Below, piece by piece: positions 12,808 to 23,608 of a stretch of 64,000 nt of DNA. Under the pieces are notes generated by a model, which searched no databases, was not told the origin of the DNA, and saw nothing but the letters and a program-made list of their open reading frames with translations. The stretch's first letter is position 1, and every line of letters starts with the position of its first letter. The translations under genes were made by a program, and so were the position numbers. The stretch lies in contig NW_023601433.1 of NCBI RefSeq assembly GCF_014898055.3, positions 22,743,641-22,807,640 of the forward strand, in the 5' to 3' direction. The stretch comes from Talpa occidentalis (Eukaryota; Chordata; Mammalia; Eulipotyphla; Talpidae).

Positions 12808-13507
12808 GTAGCACTTTCTTTCTTTTTTTAAAAAAAATTTATTTATGCATACAAGCAATGGGGTACAGGCCAGAGGTGTGGGGGGTGAGAGGACTCACCA
12901 GAGATAGAGCGGGAAACAGAAACAGGCAGATCGACTGAAATACACTGCTGAGGGAAGCAGCGGGCTAGTCAGGAAAGGTCTGCTGTGCCATGTGGGTAGC
13001 TCCCTGGGCAGGAATTGAACTCATGCTGCAGTGGCTGCAGATAGCTTCATAGGTTGTGTCTTAACCTCTTGTGCCACCAGGGAGGCCCTCCTTTTTAAAT
13101 TCATATATATTTTACATCATTGTTCATTTTTTAATAATGTTTGCTGTCTTTTCTCTGGTGTAGTCCCCATAGAATTTCCATTACCAATTCACTTGTGCAC
13201 CATCACCACAATCCCCTGAGCTCTTCCCTCCCTGGTTCCGATCCCTGATGCCTTATTTCATTCCCTTATATTCCTCCTATAAGTGAAATCATCTGATATT
13301 TTTCTTTTTCCTTCTGACTTATTTCACTGAGCAGAACTCCTTCTAGCTACACCCATATTGCTGTGAATGGCATTAGTTTGTATTTTTTGATCGCTGAATA
13401 GTATTCCATTGTGTATATATACCACATCTTCTTGATCCAGTTGTCTATTTGGGGGCATTTGGATTGCTTCCAGATTTTACCTATTATAAATAGTGTAGCA
13501 CTTACTT
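12808..13507 (-). mobile_element. L1 3' end, minus orientation, carrying a nested SINE
   Basis: Positions about 13089-13494 are an L1 3' UTR plus the end of ORF2, read on the minus strand. A typical stretch is TTCCATTGTGTATATATACC followed by a CATCTTCTTGATCC run. A SINE interrupts its tail (12828-13088). GTAGCACTT followed by TCTT or ACTT at 12808 and 13495 looks like the L1 target duplication enclosing both elements. Confidence 0.8.
12828..13088 (-). repeat. tRNA-derived SINE, minus orientation, nested in L1 tail
   Basis: The copy reads from AAATTTATTTATGCATACAAG to TGCCACCAGGGAGGCCC. It belongs to an older subtype with a GGGGTACAGGCCAGAGG motif after the tail, and several substitutions. 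Confidence 0.85.
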
Positions 13508-13885
13508 AAAGTAGCCTGCCATTGCTGTCACCCTCCTAAAAATGCAGGGTCCTTGCTTCACCAAACTCTTAATCCCAACACATCTTCCAGTACTTTTTAT
13601 AAGGATTTTTCACCACTGCAATAATGTTCACTCTTGTGTTCAAATGTACTCCTTTTAGTGAATTTGTACATTTTTAGGTGAATTTGTAATATAGTACAAA
13701 TCAGCCTAATAGGTTTTCCATTGTTTATTTTTACTTTTTATTTTTTATTTCTCTAAAGTAATATTTTAATTAATACTTTCCTTGTTAGAGCATAATTTCC
13801 AACATTAAATTCTATATAAAGTGATTTTTTTACAAATCAAAATATTTCACTGCTTACCTATCTTCCACTAATACATAGCAACAGA

Positions 13886-14155
13886 GGGACATCCCTGGTG
13901 GCACAGGCGGTTGACTGCAGCGCTGTGAGGCTTTCCACAGCCTCTGCAGTGCAGGTTCAATTCCAACCAGTCGGGGAGATATCCACATGGCATAGCAGCA
14001 GACCTCTCCTGTCTCACCCACTGCTCCCCTCAGCAGTGTATTTCGGCCAGTCTGCCTGTTCTGTTCCCCGCTCTGTCTGGTAAATCTTCTCACCCTCCCA
14101 CACATCTGGCCTGTACCCCAGTTCTTGTATACATGAATAAATAAAGCTTAAAAAA

Positions 14156-14156
<1 letters not shown>
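13886..14156 (+). repeat. tRNA-derived SINE, plus orientation
   Basis: It begins GGACATCCCTGGTGGCACAG, continues through the body and ends ATGAATAAATAAAGCTT. Its A-rich tail runs directly into a long TA microsatellite. Confidence 0.85.

Positions 14157-14157
<1 letters not shown>

Positions 14158-14207
<50 letters not shown>
14158..14207. repeat. (TA)n microsatellite, about 25 units
   Basis: This is an uninterrupted alternating TA run of about 50 nt that starts at the SINE tail end. It is likely to vary in length between individuals. Confidence 0.95.
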
Positions 14208-14212
<5 letters not shown>

Positions 14213-14872
14213 GCAGAGAACCACATTAGAAGTTGACGGCTTCTGGACCTTTCACTTCCGTAGGTCAGCTATCTACATGTGTTTACTTTCTTCAAGCCAC
14301 AGCCCTTTGCCTTGGTCATCTTCATCTTGCCTCTTGTCTTCAGGAGCTCCCTAGTTTAAAGCCTCCTATAAGAGACCACCTATTAGGAAATTGCTCCTCA
14401 CAAAGTGACTAGTCTGAGCTGGCTTGTCTGTTGCCAAGAGGGCATTTTGGTTTCCATCCGAGGGTGGATCACATTTCCCAAAACACTCTTCTCCATGTGG
14501 TTGCCGACTAAAGATGCCAATGAGAGGTGCTCCCTGGGGCTTGGGAGGGTGGGAAGAGATTAGGGACAAACATGATGATGGCCCAACATAGTGGGGCCCA
14601 CCGTGCCCTCACTCTCTTTCTACTCTGTGCCCACCTTGTCATCCTCGCAGCAGCCCCTGGCCCTAAAGCCAAGAGGCTGCAGCTCCCATACTCTGCACGG
14701 TGGACCCCCTTTCACTCATGCTGGTGGTCACATCTGCTGGGTTTCCCTGCAAGCTCCTGTTGCTCCCCTGGCCAGGTTTCAATTGGATAGTTTTAGAGAC
14801 TGTTTTCCTTTTCCCCAGCTACTACTGAACTTGTGAATGCTCTCTTTCCTCACCCCTGGACCTTGGAAGGGC

Positions 14873-15151
14873 TTTTTTTTTAAAGATTTATTTATTTATT
14901 TATACAAGCACTGGGTACAGTCAGAAGCGCGGGAGGGTGAGAGAATTCACCAGAGCCAGAGCGGGGAGCAGAGCAGGCAGAAGGACCGAAGTACACTGCT
15001 GAGGGGAGCAGCAGGCGGCAGGAGAGGTCTGCGCGCCATGTGGGACCCTCCTCCGGTGGCCGGGGAGCAGCCGGGGATCGAACCGGCGTTCGCAGAGGCC
15101 GCGGGCAGCTTCGCAACCCAGCGCTCAACTGCTGCGCCACCGGGGAGGCCC
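14873..15151 (-). repeat. tRNA-derived SINE, minus orientation (young subtype)
   Basis: It reads AAAGATTTATTTATTTATT then TATACAAGCACTGGGTACAG, and ends CCACCGGGGAGGCCC. It contains the extra GGAGCAGCC segment seen in the copies at 48532 and 57528, which defines a subtype. A T run follows at 15160-15170. Confidence 0.9.
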
Positions 15152-15974
15152 GAGGCCCTTTTTTTTTTTTACAACTAAAACATTTATATCTAACCTCCAT
15201 GTATATAAATAGGGTTTTAAACACTGAAAATGAAGGGCTTTTTTTCTTGACTGAGCCCTGACCACACCCTTCTTCAGTTCCTTTTTCCACTAGGGGTGTC
15301 ATGCTAGGAAAAAAATGGACAAAGATAATAATCTTGGCATTTCTCCATAGAGAAGAGGGGAGACATCACAGAAATGTCACCAAGCCACCAACTTGCCCAC
15401 GAATGGGTCCTTGTCAGTATTTGCAAACTCCTGAACTCTTCCACCAGCTGGTGTTATGGCAAGGGTTTAGAGACATGGTTCAATATATGACATTGGTGCA
15501 CCTGTCTTCAGAAATCATATTGTCATTGGCCATCACCTTGCTGGGAACCAGAAGCTCCCATTGGCATGATGAAAATTTCAGATATGGAAATCAATTATTA
15601 ATTTCATTGTAAAAAATATTTCTGAAAATAAAATGTTTACATTGTTTCTACTGGTTAGATAAGGTTAGGATGTGCTGCAGTAATATTATCAGCATCTTAA
15701 TGTCTATAAACATAGGAACTAATTTTTTGGCCACGCAAAATCCATTGTAGATCTAGTGACTCCCCAAAGCAGCTCTCATCTAAGCAGTGATACAGGGATC
15801 TTATCTGCTTTCATCTTGTCATCTGGGACACATGAAAGAAAGAAGAAAATGGAGGATCATGTGCCAAGCATTAAATGCTTCATCTTGGAAGTGATTTTGC
15901 TCACAGCTCTTTGTGTGTACTATGCATATTTGTGCGTGTGCCTGTGCATTTCTGTGCATGTACTCATGCATGTG
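15152..15974. other. Intergenic DNA, no gene seen
   Basis: Short ORFs only, none recognisable. A TGTG-rich stretch (about 15914-15972) shows irregular alternating purine-pyrimidine sequence. Confidence 0.55.
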
Positions 15975-16440
15975 ACAGCAATTTTGTAAGAGCTCAAAAA
16001 TGGAAATGATCTCAATGTCTAAAACAGTAAGGTGGGTAAGTTAATTTTGAAATGTATGTTATACTCCAGTCAAGAAAATGAATGGATTACAGATAAATAC
16101 AACAAGAGTGAATCTCACTAACTAATGAGGAGTGAAAGAAGCTAGACACAAAAAAGTATAAACTATCTGATTTGAGATATATACAGTTAAGAAATGGGCA
16201 AAACTAAACAGCGTTTGATGTCAGAGTAATTGAGGATAGCTGGCACATATGGAAAGGACAAGGGTCATATGGGAGCTTCTAATATTCAGATATGTTCTGT
16301 ATCTGGACCTGAGAAGTGGGCATATAGGTGTTCACTTTAGACTCACTAATTACACTTCTATACTCTTTTATGAGTTGCATTATATTTCAAAAAGTGTAAT
16401 GGTTAAAAACTTATATATGTGTGTTAAATAAAACTCATGG
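15975..16440 (+). mobile_element. Old L1 (L1M-type) 3' UTR, plus orientation
   Basis: The stretch has the layout of an ancient L1 3' end: short repeated-sounding AT-rich text, then GGTGTTCACTTTAGACTCAC, and an AATAAA-like terminus near 16428. It was recognised by general resemblance; the subfamily is not assigned. Confidence 0.6.
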
Positions 16441-19400
16441 CTATTAGAATTTTACAAACTATTTGCTTTAGCCTAGCACAGTGCTAATTATATACTGTAT
16501 ACTTTCAAATTAAATAACGAGTTCTTACAGTAAAATTTAAGTGCGATATTACTGACCAAAATCCTATTTATATAAACACTTTTCTAGGAGCATCTCTCAT
16601 GAAGTACAACTGTATTTACATAGATTTCTAATATTTCTTTTCACCGTGGGTATCATCTTCCACAAGTATTGTTTTTAGGTGTTTTCATATTTTTAACTAA
16701 AGTAGTACTGCAGGATTATAATAAAATAGATAAATCATAATTTATATATATAAGTTTCTGGGGGGAAATGAAAGCACCTGAAGGGATGTCATGGCAGGAA
16801 AGTTGACACTGGAAACTCACTGGAGAGGTGAGACAAGGAATTGCTGCTAATGCTGAACACAGACCCTTTGGGTTAAGCTGAGCCACAATGGAAGCACCAT
16901 TTTCCCCTCAGTCTTTATTTTTCTCTTAACCCCCTGGTCTGGGTCTTCCCAGCTGTTGCAACCCACTTCCCCCCTGATGAAAATGCCCTTTCCATTCCCT
17001 CAGAGTTACCTCAGCATTCCCAATTTGCCCTCCCAGCTGTTTTGACCCTTCTTATAGAAAAGCCTGCTTGTCCCAGACCTTTGTAGCAACTGATATGCCT
17101 CCAACTGCCCTCGCCAAACACACATCACAGAAACTCCCCAAGCCAAACATTTTCCAGCTGCCCAAATCCTAGCAGATGATAAGAACTCTTTAGAAACTGC
17201 TCTTAACTATTGCAAAACCTTGACCTCCTCTAATTTTTCAGGCACCCTGAAGATAAGAAGTGACCATGTCATTATTTCCCAACAACTGTAATCACCCTGG
17301 CCGACAATGACAGGATAGTCCTACTCCCTTCCAGAAACTGCAATCATCTCTTCTCTCTAGATCTTCCCACTAGAGGACAAGGAAGCACCCACAATCCTGC
17401 AATGGAGAAGAGAAAGGAATTTTCATATATTGTGATAATTGTCAAAATCCATTGCTGAGTTTGCAATGCATTGTAACACTTGGACTGAATGTGTGAATCC
17501 CCAAATGTCTCATGAACCTGTCTACATCCAACCTTAAGGAGAAATACTGTATCAGGAAGCCAGTTTTATCTTTCATATGCCTTCTAGAATAATGTACTAG
17601 GGGTGAATCCTGCTTCTGCTTAATTTGATTTGGGAGGGGAAAGCATGTGACTATCCAACTCTTGAGCTTAGTGTGACCAAGTGAGAAGGGGATCCCTATA
17701 GCCACACCTTAAAGCAGACTCAGGACAGCAAGGTATTTACAATTTTAGTCGAACAAAAAAAAAATCTGTAAAACAACTATAATACAAGAAAGGATATGGT
17801 AATAGGATAGGCAAAGTACAGAGGATTCCTGAGGACACGTTTCTGGATAGGAAAATTCGAATCCCTTCTGAAACACATGAGCAAACTATCAATCTTGTGT
17901 CCTAAGAAAGTATCCCCTGCCCCCATCTTCCCAGTGATCAAAAAGTTTCAAAAAACTATAGTCACATGATTAGGCTTATGATGCATGGTCATATTATACA
18001 AAATATAGATAGATTCTCTTATGTCCCAAGTTTTCAGATTAGAAAATGGTGACTCAGAGATTGAGTTTTTCAAGATGGCCCAGCTAGTGCTATCCGAGAG
18101 ATTTTCACCATACCCTGGAACCTCACCATTGGCTTGTAACATGGTGGCCCCCAGGGAAGGAGAGGTTCCAGGTTCCCTGCCCCACTCTAAGGGAGGATGG
18201 AGCTGGGCAGGAAGTTGAAGTTAGAAGAAGTAGAAGAAGCAAAGTAAATGGAAGTAAGAAGCAAGCAAGAAAAAAGAGGATCTGGAGGAGGCACACAGAG
18301 CATAGACATGTGAAGAAGCTGCGCTTGGTTCTCAGCCTTGGGTTTGTAACAGGGACTTGGGGAGCATGGATGGAAATTCTTGAAAGAGACAGAGTGGGTG
18401 AGAGACCCGTGGGGAGGCCGACAATGGCAGCCTTTATCTTGACTTGTATTTTTGACTTTGCTCTTTTCCTTCCAGACTTGCCTGACCCCTCCTGCCCCTT
18501 TCCTGTGGGTCCCCACCAGAGGATGCCTTGGACTTGGGACAGGCTTTTGGGCCACAGTGGCCCTGCTTTGGGCCTACCCTGCTTGGCTGGGCATTCACCC
18601 ACAAGGGGATGTGTAATGTTGGGTGTTTCTTGGGGAAACTATTTTAACTGTAGTCTTACTCATTTCTTTATGGCACACTAATTGTCTCTCTATCACACAC
18701 TAATTGTTTTAAAGTTTATTTCCTATTGAAGGTGTTATGCACTAGAGTCTGTTTGGTCTTAATGCAGCAGATGGCAGAACCCATTTAGAACATTCAGGTT
18801 TGGGATTTCAGGGTACCCCTCACCCTGCCTATAACAAGCTCATCATGCATGCACAAGACAACAGAACAATGAGGGTGAGGTTATTTTAATGACAATATGG
18901 TTGTTTGCTAGGCAGACCTGTAGCAGCAGGTCACAGGACAGAGCAGGGGTGTGGCTCCCTGGTTAAATATGAGGTGCAAAGATCACATGAGGAGACCTTG
19001 ATCAGCAGGGAAGACCAAGGAAACAGGAATATCAGGGCAGGAGATAAAAACATAAATGTGCATGAAACAATAAAATTAAAAAAAATCTAAGAATTAGAAT
19101 TAATTAGGAAAAAAAGAAAACCCACAATAATTTGCAAGTTTTTGAAAGACTGGTAATGTTTTTCCTCTTATTAGGTAATTTTTATGTTTTTTAAGACATT
19201 AAGAAGGCTTGAGAGGGCCATGGGCAACAGGCAGATCAGTTAGGAGAGGATGATTCCAGGCTGGAGCACGTGATTTCTTGACCAGAAGTGACAGAGGTAG
19301 TGGCAGGAAGAAGTGAGGCTTTGGACATGTCTTGATGGAAGGGCTTGCACATCCACCTGGCACACTGATTGGGTCTTGGTTTTGGGGGTACACGAGGAGG

Positions 19401-19739
19401 CAAGCCCACTCCAAGCATTATGGTCTGCCAAACCAATCTTGTCATTTAGTGAGCTACGGAAACTTCAGAAAGGAGCAGTTTCAGGAAGAAAGATTAGAAA
19501 TACAGTTTGACATATAAGTTTAAGTTGCTTATGATAACTGAATATATAAGTCTGGAGTTCAGAGAGGGGGTTGGCTAGTGACATGAGGTAGTCTCATCAG
19601 CATGTGACAACTGAGAGGGCATTATATTGCCAAGGAAAGAGTGAAGGCAGAGGAGAGGAGAGGCCCCAGGGCTGAACTTGGGGACTCCAATGTTAAATGA
19701 AAAGGTGGGTGCTTGGGGGTTCCTGAATCCAGTTCCACT
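16441..19739. other. Intergenic DNA, no gene seen
   Basis: A MIR-like core may lie at about 18020-18140 (an AGATTAGAAAATGGTGACTC run). ORFs on both strands around 18123-18681 overlap each other and match nothing I know. Segment 17440-17720 has a repeat-like look but I cannot assign it. Confidence 0.5.
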
Positions 19740-20352
19740 GTGAATGTGTGGAGGTTTCTCCACACCAACAAACTATTCTCAAACACCAGTGGGGTGTCTA
19801 AGATTTCGACTCAATTCCAACACTGCCTACCTAGAGGTAGCATCGGATTCCACAGGTGACGGCTTCTGTACCCCACTACCACCCTCTACTTCAGACACAA
19901 GTTGCAAATCCAGACTGTTACTGTTGGAGGAACAGTGTGTCCTGAGTGAACTCTACCCACTCATGTTTTATGGACTCTACTCCCAGCTCCATGCTAAAGA
20001 GATCCCAGGTGCTGAGGATTACAACTCCCATCATGCCATGGATCTGCCATAACTCTTAACTTCTTGAAGGGGGATTGCTGGGAACTAAGGGTGGAGTTAA
20101 GCAGCCCCTCTTGGTATAAAACTGAATACATGTGGGCCTGCGCTCTCTTGGTTGCCTGCCTTCAGCGTGCATTCGGGGTCTCAGTACAGGCAGCATTACC
20201 AGCAGGATGCGTTGACCAATTAATATCTCTTCTCTCCCTCTCTCACTTCCTCCCCCCCCCCCGGGCTCCCTCTCTATCCAGTTCCCTTGCAAATAAACCT
20301 TTTATTAACTTTTCTATTTTTTTGCCTGCTCTTAGGTCTTGTTCTGAGGGTT

Positions 20353-20383
<31 letters not shown>

Positions 20384-20920
20384 GTTGTTGTTGTTTTTTA
20401 ACTACAGGGGTGAGAACTCATACCCAGGCATTCCATTTCCCTTTGGGATTGCCCTGTAACATTACCTGTGTTTCTGACCAACTGGCTGTAAATCAGAGGT
20501 TCCTGTGACTCCCTCCTCAGGTTTGATTAATTTGCTAGAGTGGCTCACAGACTCAGGAAATCCATTTACTCTGCAGATCACTAAGTTATTACAAAGGCTA
20601 TAACTCAGGAACAGCTGGATGGGAAAAAGACAGAGTAAGGTTTTGGGGAAGGCACAGAGCCTCCAGGTGCGCCACTCTCCCCAAATTTTCATACTTTCAC
20701 CAACCTAGAAGCTTTCCTGACCACTTTCCTTTGGACACTTAGGGAGGCATGATTGATTAGCCCATTGGCCATTCACAATTGAACTCACTCTCCAGCCTCT
20801 CTCCTCCCTGGAGGTCTAAAGGTAGGGCTGGTTGCTTACCTAGGCAAGCAGCCCCCCTCCTCAGAGACTTCCCTTTTATGACTCTGGTTTTGCAAACTGA
20901 GCCAGGAGCTGTGGATGAAT
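19740..20920 (-). mobile_element. Probable ERV LTR-like repeat, interrupted by a second LTR-like insert
   Basis: Sequence at about 19740-19978 and 20461-20920 looks like two halves of one mammalian LTR-type interspersed repeat. Typical stretches are AATCAGAGGTTCCTGTGACT and CATGATTGATTAGCCCATTG. Between them lies a distinct LTR-like block. The family and strand are uncertain, and no retroviral genes are seen. Confidence 0.5.
19980..20460 (+). mobile_element. Putative solo LTR (class I ERV-like)
   Basis: The block carries LTR-like signals in order: ATTACAACTCCCATCATGCC near the start, a TATAAAAC box (about 20116), a CT-rich run with 11 C, an AATAAA signal at 20292-20297, a (TTTTG)n run at about 20349-20390, and an end in CTGTAACA. 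No internal retroviral coding sequence is present. The exact ends and target duplication were not established. Confidence 0.5.
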
Positions 20921-20924
20921 ATAT

Positions 20925-21885
20925 ATGAGAAATATATTTTGATGATCTGAATGACTAAATACTTATTGCTTATAAATCCCAGTGTCACAGAGGTTTCCAA
21001 AGCTAGGCATATAAGTCATGTTGAATGTCAGGAGCCAGGAAGGGGAGACGTGGAAAAGCAGACTGAGGACCACGTGCTTGAGTAAGAGCTTCTCTACACA
21101 GGCCCCTCTCCCCTGACTGCACAGTTAGCTATTTGGCCCTTTTTGAAATTTGAAGCAACCTTGTCTCCTTTGTTTACAAGGTGGCCAGTAATACACTGAT
21201 ATGGCACTGTAGCCATCCTGTTCACAAACTTACTGTTTCATTGGTTTCTGATTCTGGGTTGAATTTCAGTGAAGGAAGAGATAACCGAGGTTGAAACAGA
21301 AAAGTCTAGGCCGTCGTGGGTGTGCAGTCGGCACACAGCCTGGAACCCAACAGTCCGGTTCTCCCTGTCCAGCACACCCTCTGGATCTGACCAATGATCT
21401 GGTGGTGTCAGTAAACAGACCTGCCCGAGTTCATGTTGCCAGGTAAAGCCCAAGCGTGCCCCAAGCTTACTAGAACTGAAGGGACAGCCAGAGGGATGTT
21501 GGGCTCTGCTTTGACTAATAATGGAACTCTTGCCACGGATTTCCCTCTAAAAGTATTGAGATATCTTGTTTATGACATGCATGTCTTAGGTAGAAAAATG
21601 TGCTCTTGGAGCCCCTGAATTATGTGTGATGATCAGATAGTTATTGTTTTGAAGACAAGATAGTTATTGTTTGAAGGTGACAGTTGAATTCTGTGGTGGG
21701 AGTCTGGAGCTCAGGAAGGTCTGAGAAGAGGAACAGTGGTGGGGTGAGAGGGAGCATATTCTGTTAGGTTCAGGGTGGGAAGCAATTTCTGGTCAGAAGA
21801 GCCCATATCTGAGCCTGACTCTACCGCAAATATGTATATGTCATTCTACTCCTCTCACCTTGAATCCCCTCATCTGAAAAATGTA
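20925..21885. other. Intergenic DNA, nothing recognised
   Basis: No gene, SINE or clear L1 is visible. The small ORFs at 21238-21453 and 21433-21618 have no recognisable product. Confidence 0.5.
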
Positions 21886-21888
21886 TAT

Positions 21889-22235
21889 ATTAGTTTGCTA
21901 GGGCTGCTATAACAAAGGTCCACAGACTGGGTGACTGAAACAACAGACATTTATTTTCTCACAGTTGTGAAGGATGGAAGCCCAAGATCAAGGTTTCTCC
22001 TTGAGTTATAGATAGCTGTTTCTCTCTATGTTTTCCCATCCTCTGCAGCCTGTGTACTAATCTCCTTTTAAGGACACTAGTCATATTGGATTGGGTCCCA
22101 TCTTAATTACCTCATTTCAACTCAGCTACCTTTTTAAGGACCTTACCTCCAAATACAGTCACATTCTGAAGTACGGATGTTAGGACTTCAGCACATGAAT
22201 TTTAGGGGATATAATTTAGACCTTAACGATGTTGC
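21889..22235 (-). mobile_element. MLT1-type MaLR solo LTR, minus orientation
   Basis: On the plus strand it reads TTAGTTTGCTAGGGCTGCTA, then a CAACAGACATTTATTTTCTC run, CATATTGGATTGGGTCCCAT and CCAAATACAGTCACATTCTG. This is the reverse of the well-known MLT1 LTR. It is a non-coding relic of an ERVL-MaLR element. Confidence 0.85.
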
Positions 22236-22334
22236 TAATACTACTTGTAGAGAGTACTGTATTGTGTTTATGTTATATATTAAGTATGCATTATATATGT
22301 GAGAATTATAACTTATAATTTAAAAATTGTTTTT

Positions 22335-22830
22335 CATTTTTTTAAATTGTTTATTGAAGTACCATTGGTTGATATCATTGTTAGTATTTTGGAAGTATAC
22401 AATCTCCCCTTTCTGGTGTAGTTACCATAAACCCACCACCAAAACACCCATAGTCTCCCACCATGGTCCATTGTGCCCCCCACTTTGTTCTCAACACTCT
22501 CCCTCCCTCTCTCCCTTTGGATATCTCAGTTCTATGGCAAACTTTCAAGGTTTAATTTTAAGTTTTACTTTATCTGACCATTTGTTTGGTTTCTCTATAT
22601 TCCATATATATGTGACACCATTCAGTATTTTTCTTTCTCTTTCTGACTTATTTCTCTTAGAATAATCCCTTCCAGCTCCATCCATGTTGCCTCAAATGGC
22701 ATGAATTTATCTTTTTTGATTGCTGAGTGGTATTCCATTGTGTATAAATACCACATCTTCTTGATCCACTCATCTATTTTGGAGCACTTAGTTTTTTTCT
22801 TATAGATTGGTTATTGTAAATATTTCTTCA
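22335..22830 (-). mobile_element. L1 3' end, minus orientation
   Basis: The reversed L1 3' UTR and ORF2 terminus are visible, with TTCCATTGTGTATAAATACC and a CTTGATCCACTCATC run near 22735-22770. It is truncated at its 5' side and non-coding. Confidence 0.75.
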
Positions 22831-22994
22831 ATAAACAAAGTTCTATTTAATTCAAATGTTTGTGTCTACAAAAAAGTATTTTGCTTTAGGGTCTATAAAT
22901 TAATAGGCATATTTATGATTTAACATGAGATCAATATATATGATTGCAAAAAAGTACTTAAGCCTAACATTTTTAAGGAGGTAGAAATATTTTA

Positions 22995-23594
22995 TTTATT
23001 TATTTTAATTTTTAAAATTTTATATATTTTTACATCATTTTTCATTTTTGTACAATATATGAATTTTCATCTTGACTATAGTCCCCATACAATTTCCACC
23101 ACCCTTGTTTTGATCCCTTTTCTCCCCTCTGCCCCTCTAGTGTGTCTCTGGTTTATAGTTGCTTGTTGATTTTGACTTTGATTTTGACTATGATTAGTCT
23201 TTTTCCTGGTCCCTTATTTAGGTTTTCTAAATTCCTGCTATAAGTGAGATCATCCGGTATTTTTCTTTTTCTTTCTGGCCTATTTCACTGAGCATGATCC
23301 CTTCCAGCCCCATCCATTTTGCTGCAAATTGCATGACTTTCTTTTTTGATACTACATCAAATTAAAGAGCTTCTGTGTAGCAAAAGAGACAGTAACCAAA
23401 ACAAAGAGAAAATTTTTGCATACAACACTAATGATAAAGGACTGATCACAAAACTCTACAAAGAGCTGACAAGACTCAACAAAAACAAAGTAAACAACCT
23501 AGTCAAAAAACAGGCAGAAGAGCTAAAAGGAAACTTCTCCAAAGAGGAAATGCAAATGGCCAACAGGCATGTGAAAAAACGTTCAACATCACTT
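22995..23594. mobile_element. L1 insertion with twin-priming inversion
   Basis: Positions 22995-23346 are a reversed L1 3' end. At about 23347 the sequence switches to plus-strand ORF2 text (AAATTAAAGAGCTTCTGTGT, ACAGGCAGAAGAGCT). The whole is flanked by a perfect 14-nt duplication GTAGAAATATTTTA at 22981-22994 and 23595-23608. It is one insertion event with internal inversion and is not functional. Confidence 0.88.
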
Positions 23595-23608
23595 GTAGAA
23601 ATATTTTA

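Noticed and set aside
14837..15302. ORFs of 100-160 codons inside SINE copies (also at 25679, 48393, 57328-57845 and others)
   Set aside because: They recur wherever the SINE occurs and only translate the repeat.
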